10,977 nt of DNA. Origin: a bacterium. Lineage in GTDB: Bacteria > ARS69. The notes below the pieces were generated by a model that saw only the letters and a list, made by a program, of their open reading frames with translations, was not told the DNA's origin and did no database searches. Position 1 is the stretch's first letter, and each line of letters opens with the position of its first letter. Position numbers and translations under genes: made by a program. Shown here piece by piece: positions 1 through 7,927 of the stretch. The DNA lies in the NCBI GenBank assembly GCA_025774865.1, contig JALGZO010000220.1:1-10977 (forward strand), in the 5' to 3' direction.

Positions 1-2
1 GT

Positions 3-240
3 CCTCAGATTCGGGCGGCCGTCGTGTTCGGCCAAGCGGGGCCCAGTTCGTCGCGTGACCGGTTCTTCGACCGCTTCCGCGTGGCGGCGGCCGGCTTCGC
101 GAAGCCGGTTCTCTCCCTTATGGGAGACGAGCACGAGTGGAAGATGGACCGGCCCTGGCCGGAACAGAACATCCTCCGGGTGATCGTCGAGGCTGGAGGA
201 TCGGAGACGCCGGTCGAGGTCACCGTCACGATGGATCCGC
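3..240 (+). other. C-terminal end of a probable calcineurin-like metallophosphoesterase domain
   Basis: The first ~78 codons read as a folded domain end, not a signal peptide. They contain AAVVFGQAG, then RDRFFDRF, then KPVLSLMGDEHEW, then NILRVIVEAGG and VEVTVTMDP. Bacterial metallophosphoesterases of the type ending 'KPVL-x-x-GDTH ... N-[LF]-TRV ... WVRVTVDP' have this layout, with the GDxH histidine as a metal ligand. The match is from remembered family patterns. The catalytic core (DxH, GDxxD, GNH[ED]) would lie left of the window and cannot be checked here. Confidence 0.5.
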
Positions 241-3200
241 TCGACACGTTCCAGTTCGTTCGCGACCCCTGGGACGGCGATCCCCCGCCTTTCAATCGAG
301 GGCCGTGCGTGGACGTGGGGCCCGACGTGATCATCGACGAAGGGGACGTGCTCGACCTGTCGCCCGTGGTGACCGATGACGGCGTGCCCGGTCCCGGCGG
401 TTTCGCGGTCACGTGGACCAAGGTGAGCGGATCCGGCACGGTCGTCTTCGGGGATCGCTACCAGGCGAATACCACGGCGGTCTTCAGCCAGGCGGACCTC
501 TACGTGCTGAGACTGGAAGCGAACGACGGCAGTCTGAGCGCGAGCGACGAGCTGGCGGTCGACGTTCTGGGGGCCGGCGCTCCCGCGCGCCTTTCCATCG
601 ACGACGTGAGTCTCTTCGAAGGGAATTCGGGAACGGTCACGGCCCAGTTCACGGTGTCGCGTGGCGGGGCCTTCGGAGAGCCGCTGAACGTGAATTACGC
701 GACCGCGAACGGGTCCGCCAGTGCTCCCTCGGACTACACGGCGCAGTCGGGGACGCTCTCATTCTCGGCCTTCGCGATCACCCGGACGGTGTCGATCGCG
801 GTGCGAGGGGACTCGAACTACGAGCTGGACGAGACGTTCTTCGTGGACTTGAGCAACGCGACGGGCGGCGCCAACATCACGAATTCGCGGGGAGTCGGGA
901 CGATTCGCAACGACGACGTGCAGTACCACGATCTCACGGTGGCCGTGAACGGATCCGGCTCCGTCTCGCTGAATCCTCCCGGCGGGACGTACGCGGACGG
1001 AAGCACGGTGACCGTGACCGGCGTGTTCAACCCCGGATGGGCATTCGACCACTGGAGCGGTGATCTCTCCGGCTCCACGAATCCGCGCACGATCGTGATG
1101 GACTCCCCGAAGAGCGTCACGGCGACCTTCGTTCCGAACGATCCTCCGGTGGCCGGCGACGATTCGTACTCGGAAGACGAGGACGTCGTGCTCACGGTGT
1201 GGGCGCCGGGGATCCTGGCGAACGACTTCGACCCGGACGGCGATTCTCTCGAGGCTCTGCCCGGGGTCGACCCCGCGAACGGGACGCTGAGTCTGAACGA
1301 TGACGGCTCGTTCTCTTACACGCCGAACGAGAACTTTCACGGCCAGGACGTCTTCACCTATCTGTCGTCCGATGGTCGGGGAGCGGTCGATACGGCCACG
1401 GTGACGGTCGTCGTCAATCCGGTCAACGATCCGCCCACCGGCCGGGCCGACGAGTATGCGACGGCCGAGAGAACCCCGCTGACCGTGGCGCCTCCTGGAC
1501 TCCTGGAGAACGACTTCGACGTGGAGGGAAACCCGTTCACGGCGCTTCCCGGAAGGCCGCCGACGAACGGGCTCGTCACGGTGAACCCGGACGGATCGTT
1601 CACCTACGAGCCGGGTCTCGCCATGAGGGGCCTGGACACGTTCACCTATCACGCGACCGACGGGTCGGCCACGAGCCCGGAGATCACGGTGACAGTCGCC
1701 GTGGGAGATCTCGAGTACTTCACGTTCACTCCGACCGACGATTCCTACATCCGATCGAGTGACCCCGGAAGCGACAACGGGTCGAAAGACGAGCTGCGAG
1801 TTCGGGGGGGGAATCCCACCTACACCGCCTACCTGAAATTCCGTCCCGAGGGCGTCGTCGACGCCCTGGGTGCGCGCCTCCGCCTCTACGTGACGGACGG
1901 TGGACCCGAGGGTGGATCCGTCTACGAGACGTCCAACGACTACGCCGGCACCTCCACCCCGTGGGAAGAGAATGGCCTGCACGCGGGTAACGCGCCGCCT
2001 CTGAATGGCGCGCCCCTCGCCTCGATGGGATCGGTGTCCCAGGGGGACTGGGTCGAATGGGATCTGGGGCCGGCCGTCCTGACCAACGGCACATTCAGCT
2101 TCGGACTGGCGGCGGTGCAGCCCAACAGCGTCCGGTACAGCTCGAAGGAAGACTCGCGCAAGCCCGAGCTCGTGGTCCACGCGTACCGGGGCACGCAGGA
2201 CGTCGCGGTGTCGCCGCCGAGCCAGGACTACGGAGCCCTTCGGTTCCCGGCCGGCTCCGCGCACACCTTCGAGGTTCGCAACGACGGTTCAGCGGATCTC
2301 ACGGTCAGCGGGACGAGCCTCGAGGGTCCCAACGCGGCGGAGTTCGCGATCGAGAGGGGAGGCGGGAGCTTCACCCTCGTTCCGGGGGAGATGCGCGAGA
2401 TCGAGGTGAGCTTCCAGCCGGCGGATCCCGGTGCGAAGAGCGCCTCGCTTCGTCTGACGACGGACGATCCCGACGAGCTCGTGGTGGATGTCATGCTCAC
2501 GGTGGACGCGACCGATCCGGAAATCACGGTCGTGCCGGCGAGTCACGACTACGGCGACGTCCGAGTCCAGACGGTCTCGTTGCACGGGATCGAAGTTCGC
2601 AACGACGGCACGGCGAGCCTCACGGTGACGGCGACGAGCCTGGAGGGTCCCGACGCGAGCGAGTTCAGCCTCGTGACGGGCGGGGGTGGCTTCATGGTCG
2701 CACCCGGCGAGTCTCACGTGATCGACGTGAGCTTCGTGCCGCCGAATCTCGGTCCCCGGAGCGCGTTCTTGCGGTTGGTGAGTGACGACCGTGACGAGAA
2801 TCCGCTCGACGTCGCCCTTTCGGGACGGGGGGTCGAACCCGAGATCGCCCTCTCCACGGTAACGTACGACTACGGAGACGTGCTGGTGAGCTCGACGGCG
2901 ACGCACGTCTTCGAGGTTCGAAACGAGGGGACAATGGACCTCACGGTGAGCGCCGCGACCGTGGAGGGTCCGGTCGACTTCGGGATCGTCGCGGGGGGAG
3001 GGAGCTTCACGGTCGGTCCCGGGGCGATTCACGAGATCGAGGTTGGCTTCCAGCCGGGGCCTGCCGGGCCCGCGGCCGCCGTGCTGCGCGTCGTGAGTAA
3101 CGATGCGGACGAGAGCTCGGTGGACGTGAGCCTGACCGGTACGGGAGTCGAACCGGACATCGCCACGAGCGCCGGTCACGACTACGGCGACGTGCGGGTG

Positions 3201-5123
3201 GCGGCGACCTCGTCGTACGTGTTCGAGGTCCGCAACGAGGGGACTTCGGATCTCACGGTGAGCGCGCCGACCCTCGAGGGGGCTCATGCGGCGGAGTTCG
3301 CGATCGACACGGGGGGTGGAAGCTTCACGCTCGCTCCGGGCGGAACGCGTCAGGTCCAGGTGCGCTTTTCGCCGGTGACTCCCGGTTTGAAGAGTGCCAC
3401 CCTTCGTCTGGTGTCCGACGATCTCGACGAGCCGGTCGTCGACGTCACGCTCGCCGCGAATGCGATCGATCCGGAAATCACGGTGGCCCCGGCGAGTCAT
3501 GATTACGGTGACGTCCGGGTGGCGACGTCCTCGTCCCGAGGGTTCGAGGTTCGCAACGACGGCACGGCGGATCTCATCGTCAGCGAGACGAGTCTGGAGG
3601 GTCCAGAGGCGGTGGGCTTCGGAATCGTCGCGGGCGGGGGCGGCTTCACGCTCGCTCCCGGCGAGTCCCACTCGATCGAGGTGAGCTGCCACCCAGCGGT
3701 CACGGGTTCGATGAGCGCGTCGTTGCGGCTCGTGAGCGACGACCGGGACGAGAGTCCTCTCGATGTGGCGCTTGCCGCGCGCGGCGTGGAACCCGAAATC
3801 GCGGTCTCTCTGGAGAGTCACGACTTCGGAGACGTCGTGGTGAGCTCCCTTTCCTCGCAGATCGTGGAGGTTCACAACGAGGGGACGATGGATCTCACGG
3901 TGACCTCGGCGAGCGTGGAGGGTTCGGCCGCTTTCGAGATCGTCACGGGCGGGGGGAGCTTCACGGTCCGTCCGGGGGTGCTCCACGAGATCGAGGTGAG
4001 CTTCCAGCCGGGGATCACGGGACCGACCGCGGCGACACTTCGCATCCTGAGCGACGACGTGGACGAGAGCTCGGTGGACGTGAGCCTGTCGGGGACGGGA
4101 GTCGAACCGGACATCGCGACGAGCGCCGGTCATGACTACGGCGACGTGCGCGTGGGAGCGGCTCCGTCGCACGTGTTCGAGATTCGCAACGAGGGAACTT
4201 CGGATCTCGCCGTGACCGGATCGAGCCTGGTGGGTACGGATGCTGCGGAGTTCAGCATCGTCCGGGGCGGGGGAAGCTTCACGGTCGGTCCGGGAGACGC
4301 ACACGAGGTGGAGGTGGCACTGAACCCGTCGTCGCCCGGCAGGAAGAGCAGCGCGCTGCGTCTATTGAGCGACGATCCCGACGAGGGCGAAGTCGACGTG
4401 ACGTTGTCCGGGAACGCGATCGAGCCCGACATCACGATCACGGGGCCGAGTCACGACTACGGCGACGTGCGAGTGGGGATGACCGCGACGCACACCTTCG
4501 AGATCGGCAACGACGGCACGGCGGATCTCGTCGTGAATGCGACGAGCCTCGAGGGCCCGGACGCGGCGGAATTCGGGATCGAAGAGGGCGGAGAGAGCTT
4601 CACGCTCAGCCCGGGGGAGACGCATGAAATCGTCGTTCGCGTGACTCCCGAAGTCGAGGGTGCGAGGAGCGCGATACTTCCGCTTTCGAGTGACGATCCC
4701 GACGAAGATCACCTCGAGGTCGCGCTCTCCGCCACCGGCGTTGTCATCCGCAAGCTGTCGGACCCGCCGTTCGACTCCGATGGGCGGGGCGACTCTCCGC
4801 CGGGCGGGGGCGACGATCCGACGAGTCCGCAAGACAGCTTGCCGCAAGCGGCGGCCGTCCACGGTGCCTTCCCGAATCCGTTCTCGTCCCGGACGGCAAT
4901 CCAGTACGCGGTTCCCGGGAACACCGAGGTGAGTCTCGTGATCTACAACGCGAGAGGTCGGCTGGTGAGGAGGCTCGTGACGGAGGTTCAGGCGGCAGGT
5001 CTCAAGCAGGTGGAATGGAACGGGCGGGACGATCTCGGCCGATCGGTCGGCTCCGGCATCTACTTCGTGAAGCTGAATGCGGCCGGCGAGTCGGCGATCC
5101 GGAAGCTCGTCTTGATGAGATGA
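3..5123 (+). CDS. Giant modular surface protein, 5'-partial: metallophosphoesterase tail, adhesin-type Ig modules, eight ASH repeats, C-terminal sorting domain
   Basis: The frame is open to the left edge, and the GTG at 24 has no ribosome site and lies inside a domain, so the true start is outside. By nucleotide position the modules are: 3-240, probable end of a calcineurin-like phosphoesterase, with GDEH at 123-134 as the likely metal-binding motif and a KPVL segment before it; 303-572, PKD/K319L-like Ig; 585-917, Calx-beta (FEGNSG, DYT, DETFFVDL, RNDD); 924-1133, InlB-type repeat (FDHWSGDLSG); 1137-1424 and 1425-1703, two cadherin-like domains opening with NDPP and containing FxYxP; 1716-2190, DNRLRE/CBM96-like beta-sandwich; 2193-4742, eight ASH repeats; 4743-4850, Asp/Pro/Gly linker; 4851-5120, FlgD/T9SS-like sorting domain. 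The protein is probably exported and anchored or released extracellularly as a phosphatase on a long stalk. The adhesin modules are clear, but the enzyme call rests on a short tail. Substrate unknown. Confidence 0.88.
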   Translation, partial: PQIRAAVVFGQAGPSSSRDRFFDRFRVAAAGFAKPVLSLMGDEHEWKMDRPWPEQNILRVIVEAGGSETPVEVTVTMDPLDTFQFVRDPWDGDPPPFNRGPCVDVGPDVIIDEGDVLDLSPVVTDDGVPGPGGFAVTWTKVSGSGTVVFGDRYQANTTAVFSQADLYVLRLEANDGSLSASDELAVDVLGAGAPARLSIDDVSLFEGNSGTVTAQFTVSRGGAFGEPLNVNYATANGSASAPSDYTAQSGTLSFSAFAITRTVSIAVRGDSNYELDETFFVDLSNATGGANITNSRGVGTIRNDDVQYHDLTVAVNGSGSVSLNPPGGTYADGSTVTVTGVFNPGWAFDHWSGDLSGSTNPRTIVMDSPKSVTATFVPNDPPVAGDDSYSEDEDVVLTVWAPGILANDFDPDGDSLEALPGVDPANGTLSLNDDGSFSYTPNENFHGQDVFTYLSSDGRGAVDTATVTVVVNPVNDPPTGRADEYATAERTPLTVAPPGLLENDFDVEGNPFTALPGRPPTNGLVTVNPDGSFTYEPGLAMRGLDTFTYHATDGSATSPEITVTVAVGDLEYFTFTPTDDSYIRSSDPGSDNGSKDELRVRGGNPTYTAYLKFRPEGVVDALGARLRLYVTDGGPEGGSVYETSNDYAGTSTPWEENGLHAGNAPPLNGAPLASMGSVSQGDWVEWDLGPAVLTNGTFSFGLAAVQPNSVRYSSKEDSRKPELVVHAYRGTQDVAVSPPSQDYGALRFPAGSAHTFEVRNDGSADLTVSGTSLEGPNAAEFAIERGGGSFTLVPGEMREIEVSFQPADPGAKSASLRLTTDDPDELVVDVMLTVDATDPEITVVPASHDYGDVRVQTVSLHGIEVRNDGTASLTVTATSLEGPDASEFSLVTGGGGFMVAPGESHVIDVSFVPPNLGPRSAFLRLVSDDRDENPLDVALSGRGVEPEIALSTVTYDYGDVLVSSTATHVFEVRNEGTMDLTVSAATVEGPVDFGIVAGGGSFTVGPGAIHEIEVGFQPGPAGPAAAVLRVVSNDADESSVDVSLTGTGVEPDIATSAGHDYGDVRVAATSSYVFEVRNEGTSDLTVSAPTLEGAHAAEFAIDTGGGSFTLAPGGTRQVQVRFSPVTPGLKSATLRLVSDDLDEPVVDVTLAANAIDPEITVAPASHDYGDVRVATSSSRGFEVRNDGTADLIVSETSLEGPEAVGFGIVAGGGGFTLAPGESHSIEVSCHPAVTGSMSASLRLVSDDRDESPLDVALAARGVEPEIAVSLESHDFGDVVVSSLSSQIVEVHNEGTMDLTVTSASVEGSAAFEIVTGGGSFTVRPGVLHEIEVSFQPGITGPTAATLRILSDDVDESSVDVSLSGTGVEPDIATSAGHDYGDVRVGAAPSHVFEIRNEGTSDLAVTGSSLVGTDAAEFSIVRGGGSFTVGPGDAHEVEVALNPSSPGRKSSALRLLSDDPDEGEVDVTLSGNAIEPDITITGPSHDYGDVRVGMTATHTFEIGNDGTADLVVNATSLEGPDAAEFGIEEGGESFTLSPGETHEIVVRVTPEVEGARSAILPLSSDDPDEDHLEVALSATGVVIRKLSDPPFDSDGRGDSPPGGGDDPTSPQDSLPQAAAVHGAFPNPFSSRTAIQYAVPGNTEVSLVIYNARGRLVRRLVTEVQAAGLKQVEWNGRDDLGRSVGSGIYFVKLNAAGESAIRKLVLMR
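2514..3467 (+). repeat. First copy of a 954-bp higher-order block (ASH types A-B-C)
   Basis: This block comprises a type A unit (321 bp, DPEITV...ASHDYGDVRV), a type B unit (315 bp, EPEIAL...DYGDVLVSS) and a type C unit (318 bp, EPDIATSAGHDYGDV). The next 954 bp carry the same three types in the same order with the same unit lengths. Corresponding units match better than neighbours do, which points to duplication of a three-unit block. Confidence 0.85.
3468..4421 (+). repeat. Second copy of the 954-bp A-B-C block
   Basis: The unit starts at 3468, 3789 and 4104 are each exactly 954 bp after those at 2514, 2835 and 3150. EPDIATSAGHDYGDVRV is identical in both C units, and both B units end in DESSVDVSL followed by GTGVEPD. 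A further type A unit follows at 4422, again exactly 954 bp after 3468. The copies differ at many third positions, so the duplication is not recent and not an assembly echo. Confidence 0.85.
4851..5120 (+). other. C-terminal FlgD-like Ig / T9SS-like sorting domain
   Basis: The domain opens with FPNPFSSRTAIQY and continues with VSLVIYNARGRLVRRL, a GxxxVEWNGRDDLGRSVGSGIYFVKL core and a terminal RKLVLMR. This order is characteristic of the C-terminal domains of type IX secretion cargo and of FlgD_ig-like tails in FCB-group bacteria. The same module ends the next gene, so both products are probably sorted by the same machinery. No secretion component is in the window, so the export route is inferred. 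Confidence 0.75.
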
Positions 5124-5146
5124 GAGCACCGGGACCACCCAGTCCA

Positions 5147-5178
5147 CTCGCGCTTTCGCTTCGCGATTCGCGCGCGAG
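5147..5178 (+). terminator. Weak hairpin after the giant gene, possible terminator
   Basis: CTCGCGC at 5147-5153 can pair with GCGCGAG at 5172-5178 across an 18-base loop, 24 bases after the stop codon of the giant gene. No T-tract follows, so it is at best a weak or factor-dependent terminator, and such stems arise readily by chance in GC-rich DNA. Confidence 0.2.
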
Positions 5179-5214
5179 CGTCCCGAATGAGCTCCGCGGC
5201 GACCGGGAATCGTA

Positions 5215-5233
5215 CCCCGGGGCCCGGCCGGGG
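5215..5233 (+). promoter_or_regulatory. GC hairpin just upstream of the propeller gene
   Basis: CCCCGG at 5215-5220 is complementary to CCGGGG at 5228-5233 across a 7-base loop, ending 14 bases before the ATG at 5248. It could be an attenuating structure in the leader, part of a terminator for the upstream gene, or a chance GC-rich palindrome. No T-run follows. Confidence 0.2.
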
Positions 5234-5235
5234 CG

Positions 5236-5241
5236 TACAAT
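5236..5241 (+). promoter_or_regulatory. Possible -10 element placing transcription start at the ATG
   Basis: TACAAT matches the -10 consensus TATAAT at five of six bases and ends 6 bases before the ATG at 5248. A start at the usual distance would put the first transcribed base on or next to the A of ATG, giving a leaderless mRNA. No good Shine-Dalgarno lies at normal spacing, which fits this, but there is no recognisable -35 box and one hexamer is weak evidence. Confidence 0.25.
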
Positions 5242-5247
5242 CACGGT

Positions 5248-7923
5248 ATGGCGATCTCTTCTTCGGCCTCCCGCCTCGGCCGCCTTCGGTGGTGGCTCGT
5301 CGTCCTTGCCGCCGGCGCGATCGGCGTGTCCTCGTTCTGGGCCTTTCGCCCGGCGGACCCCGCGGACCCGAAACCGAAGGTCTCCGGGGCGTACCGCGCC
5401 CTGAGCTTCTGGGGCGACTCCCGGGCCTACCCCGAGAGGGACATTCCGCCCGGCGCCTTCGCCCGTGGCTGGGAGTATTCGAAGGCGCTGCGGCGACCGG
5501 TCGACGAAGTCTTCGACCTGCCCCGCGGCGACGAATCCTCTCGGCTGCGCTCACCGGAATCCGGCTGGCAGACCCTGGGGCCGATGAACGTCGGCGGCCG
5601 CACGCTGACGATCGCCTTCGATCCGAACGACCCCAACACGATCTACGCCGGCTCCGCCAGCGGCGGACTCTGGCGGAGCACGACCGCCGGGGTCGGTGCC
5701 TCGGCGTGGCAACGTGTCCCGACGGGCTTCCCCGAGCTCGGCGTCTCCACCGTCGCGTTCGAGCCGGGGAGCTCGAGCGTGTTCTACATCGGGACGGGCG
5801 AAGTCTACAACCATATGACGGCCGGCGACCTCGAGGCCGATCGTCGGACGCGTGGCAGCTACGGTATCGGGATCCTGAAGACGACGGACGGCGGCACCAC
5901 GTGGACTCACTCCCTCGACTGGTCCTACGAGCAGCGTGGAGGAGTCTGGGCCGTCCGGGTGGATCCTCTGACTCCGAGCACGGTGTGGGCGGCGACGACC
6001 GAAGGTGTTTACAAGTCGACCGATGCGGGATCGACCTGGGTCCAGAAACTTGCCGTGATCATGGCCATGGACCTGCGCGTTCACCAGACGAGTCCCGACA
6101 CCGTGATCGCGGCCTGCGGGAACCTCGGCTCGCCCGGCCGCGGCATCTTTCGGACGATCGACGGCGGCGACACCTGGTCCCAGATCACGGCCGGCGGAAT
6201 CCCGCCGGGTTTTCTGGGCAAGATCCAGTTCGGGGTGGCCGCGCAGGATCCGGACTACCTCTACGCGAGCATCGGGAACGGATTCGAGTACCCGGACGAC
6301 GGAAACCACTTCACGTGGCTCTTTCGCTCGCCCGACTTCGGCGAGACCTGGGTGCTGCGCAACACGACCGACTATTCCAAGTGGCAGGGCTGGTACGCTC
6401 ACGACGTGGCCGTGCACCCGGTTCACCTCAATACGGTCATCTGCATCGGGATCGACATCTGGAAGTCGGGGAACGGGGGCGCGACGCTGACGCAGAAGTC
6501 CGATTTCAGCGGATACTACTCGGGCATCCTGCCCGCCGGCGGGCCGGAGGGTCCTCCGAACTACTCCCACGCGGACCATCACGACGTCGTATGGCACCCG
6601 ACGGACCCGAACACGATCTACTTCACGAACGATGGTGGAATCTTCAGGACCACCGACGGCGGGGAGACGTTCGCGGGGCTCAACGGCGGGTACCAGACCA
6701 CGCAGTTCTACAACGGGACGGTGAGCTCTCCGACGGATCCCGATTTCTACATGGGTGGACTGCAGGACAATTCGAGCGCGATCTACCGGGGTGGGCCCGA
6801 GTGGCAGGCTCACCTGCTCGGCGGCGACGGTGGATGGTGCGCCGTCAACCGCGTGAACCAGAACATCGTCTACGCGACCGCCCAGTGGCTCCTCGTCGGA
6901 CGGTCCGTGAACGGAGGGAACAACTGGCTCTGGGTCAGTCCCCCCGACCTCGGTGGTCCGGTCGCGTTCCTCGCGCCGATCGTCATCTCGCGACCGAACC
7001 CTCAGATCCTCTACGCCGGAAGCAACTACGTATTCAAGACCTTCGACGGCGGTAACTTGTGGTACGTCGGGCAGGGCGGAACCGAGATCGATGGCAACGC
7101 CATTCTGCTGCTCGCGGTCGCGGACAGCAACGACGACGTTCTCTACGTCGCGACCTATCCCGTCGTGAGCCGGGGCCGCGTACACGTCACGACGGACGGC
7201 GGCTCCACCTTCAGCGAGATCACTGGATCCCTGCCGGACCGCTACCCGGGCGACATGATCGTCGATCCGACGGATGAAGCGATCGTCTACCTCACGATGT
7301 CGGGCTTCGGCAGCTCCCACGTGTTCAAGTCGACGAATACCGGCGCGAGCTGGACCGACATCGACGCGGGAGTCTTGCCCGACGTGCCCACGACCGCCGT
7401 CGCCGTCGATCCGATGTTCCCGGGTCACGTGTACGTCGGCAACGACATCGGGGTGTACTTCACGGCGGACGAAGGGGCGAACTGGGTGCAGTTGGACGCG
7501 GGCCTGCCGGAAGCGGTCCTCGTGAACGACCTGAGCATCTCACCTGCGGACCGGACCCTCCGAGTGGCGACGCACGGCCAAGGCGTGTTCCAGCACGATC
7601 TCCTGGGAACGGCGGTCGGCGTCGAGACTCTCGTATCCACGGCCTCCGATCTCACGCTGCATCCGGCGGCCCCGAATCCGTTCCGCGACGCGACCACCGT
7701 CCGTTTCGAGGTGCCACGAGCCGGACGGGTCGAGCTCGCGATCTTCGACACTCGTGGCGCGCGCGTACGCACGCTCACCGACGACGCGAGATCGGCCGGG
7801 GTCCACGAGGTCGCTTGGGATGGTCGCGACGAGTCGGGTCGCCGAGTGGCGGCCGGCGCGTACTTCTTCCGGCTTCGGGCCGGCGAGGAGACGGCCGGCG
7901 GGAAGGTGCTGCGGGTGAGGTAG
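5248..7923 (+). CDS. Secreted VPS10/BNR-type beta-propeller protein with C-terminal sorting domain
   Basis: The protein has 891 residues. Residues 14-33 are hydrophobic after an Arg-rich start (RLGRLRWWLVVLAAG), giving a signal peptide or N-terminal anchor. The propeller begins at W107 with WQTLGPMNVGGR, the usual opening of sortilin/VPS10-like glycosidase-type propellers. Repeated blade motifs follow, such as GGLWRSTTAG, ILKTTDGGTTW (209-219), GVYKSTDAGSTW (253-264), IFRTIDGGDTW (300-310), IFRTTDGGETF, VHVTTDGGSTF and VFKSTNTGASW. These are the Asp-box (S/TxDxGxTW) signatures of BNR propellers. GTGE near 182-185 is also typical. The last ~88 residues are a FlgD/T9SS-like domain starting near PNPF at 809-812. 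No catalytic residues are assignable, so binding, scaffolding and hydrolysis all remain possible. It lies 124 bp after the giant gene and 4 bp before the phosphatase gene. Confidence 0.9.
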   Translation: MAISSSASRLGRLRWWLVVLAAGAIGVSSFWAFRPADPADPKPKVSGAYRALSFWGDSRAYPERDIPPGAFARGWEYSKALRRPVDEVFDLPRGDESSRLRSPESGWQTLGPMNVGGRTLTIAFDPNDPNTIYAGSASGGLWRSTTAGVGASAWQRVPTGFPELGVSTVAFEPGSSSVFYIGTGEVYNHMTAGDLEADRRTRGSYGIGILKTTDGGTTWTHSLDWSYEQRGGVWAVRVDPLTPSTVWAATTEGVYKSTDAGSTWVQKLAVIMAMDLRVHQTSPDTVIAACGNLGSPGRGIFRTIDGGDTWSQITAGGIPPGFLGKIQFGVAAQDPDYLYASIGNGFEYPDDGNHFTWLFRSPDFGETWVLRNTTDYSKWQGWYAHDVAVHPVHLNTVICIGIDIWKSGNGGATLTQKSDFSGYYSGILPAGGPEGPPNYSHADHHDVVWHPTDPNTIYFTNDGGIFRTTDGGETFAGLNGGYQTTQFYNGTVSSPTDPDFYMGGLQDNSSAIYRGGPEWQAHLLGGDGGWCAVNRVNQNIVYATAQWLLVGRSVNGGNNWLWVSPPDLGGPVAFLAPIVISRPNPQILYAGSNYVFKTFDGGNLWYVGQGGTEIDGNAILLLAVADSNDDVLYVATYPVVSRGRVHVTTDGGSTFSEITGSLPDRYPGDMIVDPTDEAIVYLTMSGFGSSHVFKSTNTGASWTDIDAGVLPDVPTTAVAVDPMFPGHVYVGNDIGVYFTADEGANWVQLDAGLPEAVLVNDLSISPADRTLRVATHGQGVFQHDLLGTAVGVETLVSTASDLTLHPAAPNPFRDATTVRFEVPRAGRVELAIFDTRGARVRTLTDDARSAGVHEVAWDGRDESGRRVAAGAYFFRLRAGEETAGGKVLRVR
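7657..7920 (+). other. C-terminal FlgD-like Ig / T9SS-like sorting domain of the propeller protein
   Basis: LHPAAPNPFRDATTVRF is followed by VELAIFDTRGARVRTL, then HEVAWDGRDESGRRVAAG, AYFFRLRAG and a terminal GKVLRVR. It aligns along its length with the end of the upstream giant protein (PNPF, then IYNARGR or IFDTRGA, then WNGRDDLGRSV or WDGRDESGRRV, then YFVKL or YFFRL). The two genes probably produce cargo for one export pathway. Confidence 0.75.
7917..7921 (+). promoter_or_regulatory. Shine-Dalgarno that fixes the TTG start of the phosphatase gene
   Basis: GAGGT at 7917-7921 overlaps the end of the propeller gene, whose TAG is at 7921-7923, and lies 6 bases before the TTG at 7928. This supports TTG as the real start and suggests translation coupled to the propeller gene. 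Confidence 0.65.
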
Positions 7924-7927
7924 CTCT

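Larger units (their letters stand above)
2193..4742 (+). repeat. Eight tandem ASH / choice-of-anchor-D Ig repeats in the coding sequence
   Basis: Eight in-frame units start at 2193, 2514, 2835, 3150, 3468, 3789, 4104 and 4422, with lengths 321, 321, 315, 318, 321, 315, 318 and 321 bp. Each contains a [ED]P[ED]I opening (TQDVAV in unit 1), a [YF]GD or YG turn, an [EI]VxN[DE]GT strand, a GGGSF strand, and a LxSDDxDE strand before the next unit. This is the ASPM-SPD2-Hydin / choice-of-anchor-D pattern found in bacterial surface proteins, where it makes a rigid stalk or binding surface. Units 3 and 6 lack the residues around AAEF seen in the others. Unit 5 has a Cys (SCHP) where other units have Phe or Val. 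Confidence 0.9.

Noticed and set aside
24-26. GTG at 24 as the start of the giant gene.
   Set aside because: The frame is open upstream to the edge, there is no ribosome site, and the sequence is mid-domain and not signal-like.
759-2264. A 501-codon minus-strand frame opposite the Calx-beta to DNRLRE region.
   Set aside because: Arg/Val-rich low-information protein without domains, opposite a well-supported coding frame.
2289-4304. A 671-codon open frame on the minus strand across the ASH repeats, with its own periodic protein pattern.
   Set aside because: It mirrors the repeats of the sense gene in a GC-rich codon context. It is Arg/His-rich with no recognisable domain, and the plus frame has clear families.
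2193-4742. Regular repeats considered as a CRISPR array or mobile repeat.
   Set aside because: Units are 315-321 bp, in frame, degenerate at third codon positions and encode an ASH fold, so this is a protein repeat.
5187-7055. A 622-codon plus-strand frame overlapping the propeller gene.
   Set aside because: It is Arg/Gly/Pro-rich without motifs and reads the propeller DNA out of frame.
5551-7428. A 625-codon minus-strand frame opposite the propeller gene.
   Set aside because: The plus-strand propeller has strong motifs, and the antisense protein is compositionally typical of a GC-rich shadow frame.
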